Shown piece by piece: positions 36,238-49,328 of a DNA stretch of 64,000 nt. Origin of the DNA: Saksenaea vasiformis B4078 (lineage: Eukaryota; Mucoromycota; Mucoromycetes; Mucorales; Saksenaeaceae); NCBI GenBank assembly GCA_000697055.1, contig JNDT01002277.1:1-64000 (forward strand), in the 5' to 3' direction. A program made the position numbers and the translations under genes. Under the pieces are notes generated by a model. The model did no database searches. It had not been told where the DNA came from and saw nothing but the letters and a program-made list of their open reading frames with translations. The first letter of the stretch is position 1. Each line of letters begins with the position of its first letter.

Positions 36238-37996
36238 TTACTCTCTCCAGGTGTACTTGATGTTACTAGGATGTTCAGGCACGACCACCATGGAGGTATA
36301 ATCCGAATTGGGGACCTTACCGTGTTCGAGCTCGAAGTCGAACATACGGATAAAGGTAGCAATGATTGTCTTAAGTTGCAAATAAGCAAATTGTTCACCA
36401 ATGCATCTGTGACGACCAGCACCAAATGGTACAAAGGGACTCTTGGAAGAGATACCGACAACACCAAAACCATAATCGACATTTGCATCATCACCTTGCT
36501 CAATGGAGTGGACAGGGTCAGTCTTCTCGATCCAGCGTTGAGGATGATACTTCAATGGCTCGTTGAAATAGTCTCCATCCACATGAGTGACACCGGGAAC
36601 CGCACAAAGGTAGTCACCCTTGGGGATTTCATGACCGGTCTTTTCAAATACAACCTTGTCGGCGATAACTCTGCGCATCATTTGGAAGAGTGGTGGATGA
36701 AGACGCAAGGTTTCACGAACGGTGCATTCCAACAATGTCAATTCCTTCAGGTTCTCGAAAGTCAATTCAGCCTTCAGTGATCCTAATTTGTCAATTTGTT
36801 CCTGACGAAGTGCTTTGATAAGATCGGGACGGTTGGCAAGTTCGAAAATGGTCCAGGTACTGGTTGTGGCAGATGTATGTTGACCACCGAAAAGAACAGC
36901 AATCATCATACCAGCAATGTGATGGTCAGGAATTGGGGTTCCGTCCTTGTAGGTAGCATCCATCAGGACTTGCAAAAGATCAGAGTTGGACTAAAGCTTA
37001 TTTTTAGTTTTTTCCTTTCTTTTCTTCCTTTTCCGATGAACACTTACAAAGTCATTTTCAGCTTTTCTTCTTTGAATGATACTGGAGTACAAGTTAGCCA
37101 TTTTCTTGCAAGCTTCGTCACGTTTGCGGTAGGAAGGCAAAGGAAGATTAGGGAACATGAAGTTGATAGGCTGGAAACCTTGATCAAGGTCGTAGTAAAG
37201 CTGAGCGACGCTGTCGTCCAAGCTCGCACGGATCTCCTTGCCCATCAGACAACGCGAAGCAGTGCAGATAATAAGCTTGCTGAAAGTGGTGTAAACTTCC
37301 ATGAGGTCGGATGGTTTCTTGTAGTCCTTAAAAAACTGTGTCACTTCATCCACAATCATAGGCACATGTTGGCGGAAGCACTCTGAGTTCAGACCAGCCT
37401 TGATAAATCTAGCCATCTAGGTGAGTTTACGAAAAAGTTTTCCCGTCCTGCTACCTCTTTTGCTCCATAAAAACGCTGTGCGGCGCATCATATACAACTT
37501 CGGGACCGAACACATATTTAGTCATGCTGTTGTAAGCAGCAGCCGCGGAAGACAAGTTCTGCTTGCTGTTGAATACGAACTGGTTGCCATCGGGACCCAG
37601 ACAGACAGTAACGCGCTTGCCAACCAAATAAAATGTAAAAACATCACCATACTTCTTCTGGCATGCCTGCAAAAAGGCAATAGGGTTCCTATAGAAGAGA
37701 TGCCTTCCCGGTCAGCCACCCGACCTCTTTTTGACCGTGGCTAAACTTACACGCCAAACTCGATCGCATTTCCCATGAAAGGGAGCCAAGAAAATACAAC
37801 GGCGGGGCGTTTAGGATCCTTCGGCAAAATCTGCAGTGAAGTGTCAGTCAGTACATCCGTCATCTGCTTCTTTTTTTTTTTCTTTTTGAAAACATACCAA
37901 TTGCGACAAGATGTGAATGGCGAAAGTAACTCCCAGAGCAAGAGCTCCATAGAGAAATATAGAGTACAGAGAAGGTATTAAGGCAAGCGTTAACAT
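36238..37996 (-). CDS. ERG11: Lanosterol 14-alpha-demethylase, CYP51
   Basis: Cytochrome P450 of ergosterol synthesis in the ER and target of azole antifungals. Four exons: the first (from 37996) carries the membrane anchor LIPSLYSIFLYGALALGV; the next begins PKDPKRPAVVFSWLPFMGNA. Then come the substrate-recognition region with VFGPEVVYDAPHS, the I-helix FGGQHTSATTSTW, the K-helix ETLRLHPPLFQMMR, and the heme ligand loop PFGAGRHRCIGEQFAYLQ with its Cys. All catalytic landmarks are present and the length (about 510 residues) is normal. Mucorales carry two paralogues (F1, F5). The tyrosine in VVYDAPHS is retained here, whereas F5 is reported to have Phe, so this looks like the F1 type (inference). 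Confidence 0.93.
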
Positions 37997-40900
37997 TGTC
38001 CCAGACTTTGAGAAGAAGAGTAGGGAATGATGTCGGGCTTAGGTAAGAGCAGTGTCCTTCTCGGGCTCCCCTTTATCAAAAAAAACAAAGTTTTGCAATT
38101 GACGCGAGTCACACAGGAACCTTTTTGTGTTACAATCGGTCTGACTCACCGAAAATAATATACCAACCTGTCGGGCGGGATTTTTTCATTGCAACGAAAA
38201 ATATCGTTCGTTTCTTTATGGCAGATCATTGTTCCCTGCTTCAATCGGGTCCTGGACATAGCTACAATGCAAATCTGTCAGTAGAAACCAAATCTATCCA
38301 CTAGAAATGACGCTAACTGTCTCACAGTCCAGGTGTCACTTTTTGATTTGATCCAGCAAGGCCCTCATACAGTGTCGCCAGTACTGATTCCTTTCGCTTA
38401 TTGATTCAACGTACATTGCTGAAGAAAGAAGTGCCCGCCTTGATATCACGTGTCATGTGAGCACGTACGTGTATTTCACGAGATCAATGTTCGATTGACA
38501 TGGCAGAAGGACCCTTCCGTTCTGGACAACGTATGTGTCTCGGAGGTGGAAAGTGAAATTACATTTTGCATCAAGTTCGACTGCAACGAATGAATTGCTT
38601 CAATGTACAAGACGGTAATTATTAGCATGTATTCTAATTGCAGTTGAGTTCTGGGCACTCCAAGCAGTTCTTGATTGCGTGTTACATGACACAGCGTTAA
38701 GGACCCATTGTTGTCTGTTTGAGTCGAGCATTGCGGAGACTCAATGTTGCCTGCTGGACCACAGTTATAAGGGTGGCGTGACACTTAGAAAATGAGACGC
38801 TTCTACCAAACTTGGAAAGGACCTTCTCCTGCATGTCTGGTCCAACCTATGCCGTCACGCAAGGTGAATTGATTCTCTCTGAGCCCTGTTCTCCTTGATC
38901 TTCGACGCGAGGCCACTTACTCCTCGAACTGTATCGCACCTATAGTTCTGTACATCCGACTTAACAATACAATGAAGCGACAGGACCATCTGTGGGGTCA
39001 CTCTCATACTGCAGAAACCAGGATTGGTACGATGTAGGGGTAACAAGCACAATCGTCTGTCAATACTGCCGCTGAACACACGACTACATACAAATACGGA
39101 AATAAGGTTGCGCGCTTATTTCACATGGCTTTTTTCTATCGTCTGTATCTTGATACGCGGCTGTCATTAGAAACCACGTCTAAAAAAAAAAGAGGAAAGG
39201 GAGAGAAATAGGATCGATCAATGCAGTCATTTGAAACCGATTGTCGGCGTTTAGTATAGGCACTATATGAGATAGAGGGGAGTAAACTTTCGCGTAACAT
39301 GAATGTCTTACATTTTAGCTGCTACTCTTCGTAACGCCGTTGTGATCAGAATGGGTTATGATACGAACGACTTCGTTATGTAAAGATCGCCATGAAATCA
39401 TCTTATTCCTTAACGACTACTTGGTTTACCGTATGATAGCTGATCACCATAATCTTTTGAAGTCCCACGTGTCTATAAATCCCCCAGATAAAGAAAAAGA
39501 GAGTTAAGGTTTCTCTTTGGCCATTTGTATCTGGTGCGGATGAGTGTATCCTTCCGTCCGAGATGCGTAGAATAAAACTCCGGCGCCTCGTTTGGTGGAT
39601 GTGCATTTCGGAGCTTCATCGTAAACTCCTTGGTTGGATCGACGAAATGACGTGATGATTTGCGATATTCCTGATAATCCACGAGCGCTTCGTCAAATGT
39701 TTGCCTTACAGAGGTAACGCACAAAGCTATGGAGGTATTGCCTTAGCTTTTAGTACTTGACAGCACTTAGCTAGGTAAATCGGAGCTTGTGTCACGCGGC
39801 TACTGGAGAAATAGTTTCCCCCAGAAGCTTAAAAGCCGGCCAGTGCGCCGCTACAACCATAATGTTTTAACTTGGAAGAAAAAAATATTTAATGTTGCTT
39901 AAAGTGATAGTACACGGAAAATCGAAACAAATCCTCCTGTTTCCTAAGACCATTGAGAATCAGAAGGATCGGCTTCCTATTTCGCACAATGGAACATGAT
40001 CCGCCGCTCTATTCTTTGAAACGCGTAACCAAGCTCGTTCGTAGTATCCTATTCATGACGAGTAGAACCACCTCCGTGCTTTTGTCAACTTTACATTTGA
40101 TTCTTGGAACCAGAGGTTGTTCTATGGACAGGTACAGTTTACAACTGAAAGGTCCAGGAACCCAGAGACTCCTTATACAGGAGCCGCTCTCAGCATTCTT
40201 AGATGCTAATTTCCCTTTTACTTCATCATCACATGTGTCCATGAAAGGAAACAGGTAATTGTTTTGTGCGAGAATCAAATGTATATCTAACAGGATTGGA
40301 GAATGGTATCAAAATGATACCAGAGTGGTATCAAAACGGGATGAAATGATTGGCGGACGGCTAAACAAGCGTAGATACCTATGGAGGGATCCCGTGGCAA
40401 TGTTGACTTGAGGCAATAAAATTTGAAGCCTAACTGATCATACACGTTGTCGTAACTAATTTGAAAGGGATATTAGTTTTTTTTCGATGTCTGGTACCAA
40501 GAAGGTTTCAGGGTGGCGCTCCTCATGAAACATTGGTTACTTGACGGTATCGTTGTTAACATCGCACTGGATTTCTCTGCGTATCCGTGACTAATCGGAT
40601 GCCTTTCTTATGACTTTTATCCGTTTCACCGTTGCCATTATTTTTAACGTTTCCGTTTTAATTGTTGCTATCTGTTTTTCATGAATTTCTTCTTGCTGCT
40701 TGGTTTTGAGATGTTTATCTTTGTGTTGACACTAATCTTTTGTTTGTTGGCCGCATGATAAGTTTGTCATCTTGTTCCGTTCCGTTGTGTTATACCTCTT
40801 ACATCTTAAAACAGACTTTAAGGTCGGATGCGGTAGCTTTCGTGAAGACACTTTCTTTAAGAACTAATAAAGAAAGGTGACCTGAGGTTCTGCCACTTGG

Positions 40901-43225
40901 AACAAGACCCTTTGATGTTTTCTTGAAACTATCGACCTTTCCTTTATTTTTTTAAACTGGTATCCGCAGGTGCCTCATTTTTCATGATTCTGGCAGATTC
41001 AACTCTCTGATGTGGAATACTTTCAGAGGGTGTGATCTCTTCAACAGCGGAAACGAGATGCAATATCTCTGGTGATGCTTCTGGGTCCTTCCCTTTCCAG
41101 AGGGGCATTATTTTCCAACAAACTTTGGCTGCTGTCGAATGGAAGATAAACAGTATAAATTGGTACTGTGACGCTTTACGGTAGTGGCCAAAAGCAGGAT
41201 TTATTTCAAGGATATGGCAGTCTATGGACCGTACATTTTCGATATGTCGCGCTGGACACGGCTTAGATTCGTCCTCTTGTTTGATTAGGTTAGCTTTTCC
41301 GCCCATTGTATGCAAGAGTGGAATAATCGCAATCACCTTGCTATGTAACCTAATTAATAGGAAAGGTATCTCTGTTTGCGCGAATATAGATTATTCACAT
41401 CCGTGTCTCATCCACTGGAAAAGGGCGCCATTCCTTATAACTAATTCGCATGGAGATTCAACTGCATGCTTAGATGCCGAAGTAATGTTACTGTTCTTAT
41501 GATGGAGCAATTATGTGTTATCTCTATGCACGCGTGCGTTAACTTTTTACGTGTTGTCGCTTTATAGTTGCACGAGAAGTTATGAAGAAAAATTAAAGGA
41601 TAACCACATCGATGATGAAAGTTGTTGTCACGCGCGTCATCGGTGTACTGTCGTTCCTCTGTACTGGAATAGGAGATGAATCCATTACTCATGAAATACG
41701 GTGATTTAAGACATGCCGTTAATCCAGCGAAGGATCTTAGGATCAGGCGGCCACGTATGAGCCAGATAGATAAGGTGGACAGCCTTGAAAATATGTTGAA
41801 ACATTTAGATAGAGGTTGTAGCAGAGCAAGCCAGGGTATATGGAGACGTGAGCATCCCGCAAGATAGTCTAGCTATGGCGATCTACGGACACAACCTCCC
41901 TGTGGTGTTGACACTTACACAACATGATTGGTTGGTGGCACTGTGGAGACTTGGGTATCAAGATTAGGTCGGGACTTCGGGTTATACAACGTGATACGTG
42001 CGCAAAAGATTATTCGATTATACATTGACCATTCCCAGCGCTTTCAGATTGCAATGGCTATGACAGGGGACTGGCTTCTTCCCGATTATTGTGCAGAAGA
42101 TTTAGCATCGTGGTAAAAGTACTGTACATCATGAGACTCCTAGTTTTATCGGTTAACCATTCTTAGCCTTCCCAAGATCGACGGGAAAACGGTCCACGCG
42201 AAGCTCAGGACTTTAGCGCTTTAAAATAGTCGCATTGAACCGAAAAAGAAAATTGAAACGATGGATGAAGCAGAAAATTAAGACTTGGGCGAAATTCAAA
42301 TGGGGGGTTAGCGAGTAAGTTCCTTTTAACACGTGGAAGCACCGTAGCTAGTTTACCCGCTACTTGATACTGGTAAAAAGACAGCTGAACATCATTATTT
42401 TAAGATGGTTTTTTTTTTCTCTCTGTATCCATGTCGTTTCATTCGCAGCTGAAATAAATCAAACAACTTTTGCCCCTTTTGAGGGACAGACCGACTACAG
42501 TGTCCGTCTAATTCCTGCTGCGAACGACAGAACACTTTACATGCATCATCATGCGTCTTCTACTTTACGTTTATTTGTCGTAATTTGACGCATTATCTTT
42601 TAACCATGGGTTTATTCGTTACAAGACAATGGAATCATCCTATCAAGTGAACATGCCCAGCTCCAATTTGCGGAATCTCTGGTGGAAACTCCCTTTTATA
42701 GGACGCTTCAACGTTCAGGTATTCAATAAAACATAACAATTCAAGATATGATACCAAAGAGAAGAAAAAAAAGTAAGCACGGATTTCGAAATCTCGTAAC
42801 AGTCGAATCTTAAAGCGCAACACCTTTTAATGAAAGAAAATTGGTCCACATTCGAGCGCAGTGCATTTGATTTTATTTTTTCTACCATGGCAAGAAAAAA
42901 AAAACTCACCGACAGTAACTAGTCATTATATCTAACGGTTGCGTTCGTAAAAGGAAGAAAAAAGATGATGTACCCTTTGCTCTTATCGATACCCGAAGCT
43001 TGCTTCCGGTACCGTAAGTCTCTAAAGTCCGATACTCATTCCAAAGGATTGGTTGATTATGACACATGCTCGATCAAGGGTCCAATATTCCTTGCAAGCA
43101 CACGTTGATTGTTAGCTAAACAATATTAACAAATTCTCGGATAAGATGAGTTAAAGAATGTATTTATAGTCCTACGCTTTGTCAATAAACCGTATCGCTT
43201 GCGGCGTTTTCGGTTGCAGCGAGCC
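37997..43225. other. Gene-poor region upstream of CYP51
   Basis: The first few hundred bases must include the CYP51 promoter; no sterol element was identified with confidence. The remaining 5 kb has short, unrecognised frames. The longest are minus-strand 40944-41336 (130 codons), minus-strand 39473-39724 (a piece reading RQTFDEALVDYQEYRKSS) and plus-strand 41928-42116. They have some coding character but no family match and no splice structure I could build. They may be further relics. Confidence 0.4.
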
Positions 43226-43234
43226 GATCGAATG

Positions 43235-43708
43235 ATCCGTAGCAGCGATGGCGTGCCTAAATGGGTAGTGGTGGCTGCGTTGGTACTCCGAGTTGCGGCA
43301 AAAGCCGATTGCTAGTTAATCTTTTTTTTTTTTCATCTACAACTTGTATAATTTTAATTTAAGCAAAAAGGCAATGACACCGTAAACATTTGTTGTGCAC
43401 CTGGTATACAAGGAGAAAGCAAAGAATATTGGATGGTTCAGGGACCGGATGCGTTCATCCCGAAAGATAGTCAGGACATTTACCATGATCAGCCAAGTGA
43501 TCCTACTGACATATTCACCTTAACTAATCTCTGTCTCTTGGTTTTCTTTTCCTTCGTTAAGCGTGAATGGTTAGATGTTGGCCCCGGGGGATTTTCACTC
43601 ACAAATATGCATCATCAAGAAGCGGAAAAAAGCAGGATCCGCAGATCGGTGCAGAATGACTACTCGGAGCTGCAGAGAACCCAGCAACAATTTGTAGCCG
43701 TACCGTAA
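43235..43708 (+). CDS. Candidate small gene, function unknown
   Basis: Proposed exons: 43235-43291 (MIRSSDGVPKWVVVAAL, a hydrophobic leader), about 43364-43496 (KGNDTVNICCAPGIQGESKE ... PKDSQDIYHDQP) and 43581-43708 (NVGPGGFSLTNMHHQEAEKS ... QQFVAVP). The second intron has donor GTGATC, a branch-like TTAACTAAT, a pyrimidine tract and acceptor TTAG; splicing it removes a hydrophobic frame and joins HDQP to NVGPGGF cleanly. The composition is protein-like throughout. The first exon boundary is uncertain. I do not recognise the family; an N-terminal signal or anchor is possible. Confidence 0.4.
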
Positions 43709-44363
43709 ACAAGGATAGAGAGATTTCTATGCGGCACTTGTTTTCCACTCTGTGCAAAAAGCTTGTTTTTGTTGTAAAAGTCTTGTGTTTTATTTTTTAA
43801 CCATCATGCAGGATATGAAAATGTGTCGCCGATAGACTGTCGCACGACATCTTGGCACTTTCTCCTTCCTACCATGACTACAGTTATGGTGTGGTATCAA
43901 TGCGTTAAAAGGATAATGTGGGTTTCATTCCAATGAACGTGATCGCAGGGAACGATCTCCCAGGCATCGTTTGCCAGCCCAACCCCCTGAATCGTGGTAC
44001 CAAAAACGGCTAGACGTTACACACCTTCCAGCGGAGATTGCGGCATTTTGGTGAGCGTGACTGATGGTTACATTTTTTCCAACTGTGCCTACAACACACT
44101 TCTACTGTACGACTCCGTCGAAATGCAACCCTTCTTTTTTTACTTCTCTCCCGTGCTCAACCCGTTGCTTCTCTCTCTCTTTGCTCTATTGTGCGTTTAC
44201 GTATAGTTTATATCCGTACACTTGGAAACTGTCCGGTCTTTTTTTTTTGTGTGTGAAAAAGAAAGCTTGCACACCTGTACCTTCTACCTTTGATATACAA
44301 AGCAGCAATCGCTGGTCTCACGGAACCACTTTCTCCACGGTTACAAAGAATTAGTATTTCCCT
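43709..44363. other. Intergenic region upstream of SWIB gene
   Basis: Holds the presumed promoter of the SWIB protein. There is a CT-rich run at 44120-44180 and several AT-rich stretches. Frames at 43994-44206 are short and unrecognised. Confidence 0.4.
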
Positions 44364-44871
44364 ATGGATCTTGTTCAATATCCTGTCTTGGACGGTAAGG
44401 CTTGGTGCACTCGCTCAAATGACCCATTATTAACGCAAATTAATAGATTTGCATACCACAATAGACACACTCGATGTACCTGCGACGACGACAACGACAG
44501 GTGCAACTAAACAGTACTCAAGGAGCACAGAGCCGCATATTATTATGAACTACAACTGCCCCGTTGAAGATCAAAGGAACGTGCTCTCCTCCTTCCATCC
44601 GGGACAGCATAGTGTCCAACCTCCCCTGCCACAGACTTCAATGCCGAGCGGAACTACGAATTCACCGGGCAGTTTTTTGGACGGAACGATAGCCGACTTC
44701 AATCCATACCAGGAATTTCAAGACTTTGAACTAAGTGAGACGTTTGCAAATACCAGTCATCATGTGATGACAAGTTCACATCAGTTGCATTCGATCAAAA
44801 TAGAAGACCCACAGACATCATCATGGCAGTTTCAACCGGGGATGGATCATCATCATCATCAACATCAACAT

Positions 44872-44945
<74 letters not shown>

Positions 44946-45054
44946 GCAACAGCAGCAACAGCAGCAACAGCAGCAACAGCAGCAACAGCAGCAACAGCAG
45001 CAACAGCAGCAAGAGCAGCAAGAGCAGCAACAGCAGCAACAGCAACAACAGCAG

Positions 45055-45086
<32 letters not shown>

Positions 45087-45924
45087 TGGTACGCAGCAAT
45101 CCCCATTCTGTTCTTATCGTTATCCTTCCTCAAACCCGAACCCTACCCGCATTTATCCACCATTTATGCCACAAGACACGAGAAACGCTGCGTTCCAATA
45201 CTACAACATGAGTACACCACCACTCGGCCCTATGACTCAAGCCTTTGTACTCCCGAATCAAGCAGCATTTCTACAGAGATATCCGCTACAATGCTACCCA
45301 TCGTTACCAATTTCACAACTGCAGCCAGGACAGAGTCATCCAAAAGAAATGCTGGATGAATTGGACGGGTCAAAAAAGAAAGCAAAATCCAAAAGAAAGA
45401 AAACGAAACGGCCAAGTGAACCAAAGGATCCGAATGCTCCGCCAAAACCGAAACGCAAAACGGGACTGAATAAGCCGTTAATTCTGAGCCCGGCATTATC
45501 AGCATTTATGGATGGCGATATAGAGGTAAATCACTACTACTTCTTTTTTACTACTTCTGGTACAAGTCGCTGATCAAACCCCATGTTTGTATAGCTTTCA
45601 CGACCGGAGGTAGTTAAGAAGCTATGGAAATACATCAAGGAGAACGATTTGCAGGATCCGGCAGACCGGCGATTCATTCTGTGTGACGAGAAACTTAAGA
45701 CCATCTTTGATCAGGATCGGGTTAATAGTTTCGGCATGAACAGAGATTTATCGGCTCATCTGACAAAAAAGCCGGAGGAAGATCTACCTTCCTTAACATT
45801 GGAGGAACACAAAACGTCACCCGCGGAAACTGTGGAGACAGCAGACGACGTGGTAACGCCTAAAGAAGGTGAACACATTGCGGCAACAACCAGTACAATC
45901 TTCACCACGGCAACTGTCGGATGA
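44364..45924 (+). CDS. SWIB/MDM2-domain protein with long polyglutamine tract
   Basis: Probable nuclear chromatin or rDNA-transcription factor. Exons: 44364-44394, 44447-45525 and 45595-45924. Residues after the first exon are Ser/Thr/Pro-rich and then His/Gln-rich. A glutamine run of about 70 residues, broken by two Glu, is coded at 44873-45085. It is followed by a Pro/Tyr-rich stretch and a basic block (KKKAKSKRKKTKRPSEPKDP, a likely nuclear signal). The C-terminal SWIB domain spans the last intron: LNKPLILSPALSAFM, then LSRPEVVKKLWKYIKENDLQ, ILCDEKLKTIF. This order and the lysine-rich linker resemble Uaf30 and Tri1, but those lack the large Gln-rich N-terminus. Confidence 0.85.
44873..45085 (+). 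repeat. CAG/CAA repeat coding polyglutamine
   Basis: About 70 codons of CAG and CAA, starting as pure CAG and then alternating in regular CAG-CAA and CAG-CAG-CAA units, with two GAG interruptions near 45010-45020. Mixed codons suggest an old array that has been partly stabilised. Confidence 0.93.
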
Positions 45925-48900
45925 TAATAACCCTTTCTTTTTTTTTCTTTTCTTTTTTTTTTTTAATGTCTTCGCTGTCTGCCTTTATTTTTACCCCTTC
46001 TTTCATTTCACCTCCTTTTTCATCTGATTGTATGTACATGTAATTACTTGTCTCCTCCGCAACAACCATTTTCTTGAAATTGCCTCTGTTTCTTTCATTT
46101 TTTCTTATTCTGCGTGTAAATTTTCTTATCTTTCTATTGTCTAAAGAAATGTCGCCTGCAAGTCTATATAAAAGGAAGGTCATGTCTCCGATATCAAGGT
46201 ACAAGGATGCAATCATGGAAATAGAGTTACACATTACCAAACTGGAAATACAGCTGGAGGCGAGTGGCATAAATGCTTACCACAAAACGCAACGATAATT
46301 CAAGCATTTACTTTGTCGTTCATTTCTGGTTGTACTTCCAAATATTCGTTAAAAAAATGGTAGATGGTTATAGCCCGTCATGTCCTTCCATAATAGCTCG
46401 TTCTTTGTACTTCGTCATTTCTTAGGGATTGTTTTTTTTTAAAGAATCTATGTGATCTTGTCGTCTGTGTCTGTCATTAAAGGAGGGAACGATTCGAGTT
46501 CTCGATGATTGAATGGAAAAATATTACTTCTCATGTCCTTGCAGCGTTTAATGCAGCATTCGAGTCACGAATCTTGTATCGCTGCTAGCTTGCAATGCTA
46601 TACATGCTCGATTATTGCAGCTAATAACATCACCGTTTGTTATAAGGCGCTCAGTACGCTACTTCTGTTGGTAATGACATGAACACATTTGTCGCAACAA
46701 TGCATGGTATTGCTGATCAGCGTCATGTAATCGTTTCTTGCTGTCGACGGTGTTAATGCTTGACCCTCCAACCTATGCCTGCTCGACATAGGCCAATACA
46801 ATAGATAAGATGGGCAAAGACTCTGCTATCAACCGCTTCGTAAAACTGCTATTTTTGTGAATGCAAGTTGATTGTAAACTTGCTGTTCTCTAGAAAGCAC
46901 GTTTCCTTTCTTATGCACTTGAATTGGCTTTGCAAAATGCATTCAATAAATTCATTACATTATGACGTATCATTCTTACATCGAAAGTATTTACCGGTGT
47001 AGAAAACCGTTTCCCGCTATGCCTTTTGAAGGACTCGCCGTACCTTTGCTCTTTGTGATCTTAAATTAAATCGATAAGGAGGCAGCAACAGCAATATATC
47101 AGATCTCTTGAATTTTTATCCACGATTGTCCGACTTTGTGCTTTTGTGATAGCGGCGTTATCCTTGAAAAAGCAAGGCATATTTGCAACGATCTGCCAAT
47201 GGTCAGCGTTGGTGTTCTTATGGATAGTGAATCATGAATTACTTATTCCATGAAATTTATCTCTGAGCATTGTAGTAACCTTTGGTCATTTTATCCGTAG
47301 AAAACGATTGTTTTCTTATATGCATAAGTCTTAGGCGACTGTCTTCCACCTTGTTCCCGCCTCTTAGGCGGGTGAGTACAGTATTCCTTTGTTATTTTTC
47401 TTCTTAAGAACTACCTTTGTTTGCGTTGTGTCCGTAAGCACGCGCAGATAGACAGATGAGTGAATTAATTCTAGTGTCTGGGAGCCGATGTTCCCACGCC
47501 TGGCGTTCTTTGTGACAGTAGGCATATGATGACCGCATGTTGTCACACTTCTAAGACCAAGTCTCATGACACTGGTACGCCTAGGCATCCGGTCTTTCTT
47601 GCACCTTCGACGATATAGTTGAAAATCACACCGTCATCGTGTATTGTCAACAAGATTGTCCGTACCACGTATAGACTCCCAGTCCGTGTCCAATTACGCG
47701 ATGGGACCCTGCTTTATTAATTCTTTGATGCGAATTTCAGGAATGCTTCGATTTCAAGATGCTTTTTCTTCATGCAAAAACACTATTCAATTTGTACTAC
47801 TTTCAGTCATGGTCTCACATTTTGGTGTAGTACTGCATAAGACAGGCGTTAGACTAACTTTGCAGTAAGCTGTGCTATGATACCCTCGCTAAATCCGTCA
47901 GATCTACTCGGGCAATGCACTGTATAGGGATCATGCAGGTCCTTTATCATGTTCCTTTCTTCTCGACATCCTATCATGGAGCAGCGCGTATTTGTACACA
48001 TTTCGCTTCTTCTGTTCCTGAAACGGGCTGATGTCCTATATCGTGCGCCTCATCAATCACTATGCTGTATGTAAAGCGAAGGTGTCATTCCCAAAATGAT
48101 GATTGAGGAGAGAATCGATATATGTGGTTGCCACAACTTCGCACTTTAAACATGAAAGGTCAATTCCAATAGTAAGCCACTAAAAAGGATCAAACGTTAG
48201 AAAAACCACAGTGTTGTCATCAACTCATTTACTTATAAAGGAATACATCCAAATGACAACATGGAGCAAATATATGTTAAATTAATTAATCAATATTGCC
48301 GTAGATCTGTTCTGCATGATCTATGCAGTTTCATATTTCATAATCTCTTGATTCATCATCTCATCCTAGACGGGGCGTCTATTTATAGTGATAAATACAA
48401 ACGATCTCGAACAAAGATCGGATGTATCTTCATTGAGAGCTCGAGCATAAATTTACAAAAGTAACATATGTCATGCACGACTTAGGTTAGATTAACGTTA
48501 GAGTATATGATGGAAATCTCCTTCAAACAAAGCATTCAAATTACTACACGTAGGCGCGCCCGACTATGATGATTGCAATACGTCGGAAAGGCATATACCA
48601 AGCGACACCACTTCATAGAAAGAGTTTAAAGACGCGAATAAAGTGAATTGATGTATAGACATTTGTTGGAGATGTCCAAGTTGAAGATTGATATCCCATC
48701 GCCCTCGTCGGCGTGGTGCATCCAAACAATACTGGGATAAATGCTGGCGATCGCAGAAACTCTCTCGAGTCTTTGATTTCAATAGTGGCAATTATTGCAC
48801 CGTTGATTCTGTGGCTTTGTAAATTCCTATGGATCTGAGCCAGGTGGCAGAACTTAATTCAACTAGGATATCTCGAAATAGCTAAAGGCAGCGAGGAACT

Positions 48901-49328
48901 AATACAATCTCAAGCCAAGCACATACATCTTTTTCTTTTCTCATCGGATATTGCGTCTATAATGGCAGGTGTCCAACGATGCAAGGATTATGCTGCTCCT
49001 TTATCGGTTGAGCTGGAATTCAACTACATTATATGAGAATGCCATTGGCTTTTCCAATTCAGGCCTACTAGGCCCTTCTTGGTATGGTGCAAGCCCTTGC
49101 GTAACTATACAAGTTGTGCAACCGTGGGAGCGATCGATTAAATTATAATATGCAAATTACTTCTCGGAAACGGGTGGATTTTCCAGCAGAAGCAGTTTAC
49201 TTGTATGTCATTGGTGTTTGGAGTACGAAAGTTACCATGAAAATAGATAAAAAAAAAACTGGCTTCTCAAGGGGATGACCGCACCATGTTTTATTGTAGC
49301 CGGAGAAAGGAAAAAAAAAAAGAACTCC
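45925..49328. other. Gene-poor region, no supported gene
   Basis: 3' flank of the SWIB gene (T-rich at 45935-45965), then 3 kb without a convincing gene. Minus-strand frames at 47364-47588 and 48564-48791 are short. The latter overlaps a frame with ADEGDGISIFNL, faintly Sel1-like. A plus-strand frame at 45998-46298 is T-rich and unrecognised. Confidence 0.4.

Noticed and set aside
44795..45133. Long poly-Ala and poly-Leu frames
   Set aside because: Shadow frames of the CAG/CAA repeat; the plus-strand glutamine frame is the spliced, domain-bearing one.
47940..48110. Minus-strand VIDEAHDIG, resembling a helicase Walker B
   Set aside because: No Walker A or other helicase motif on either side and stops close by; a chance hexapeptide.
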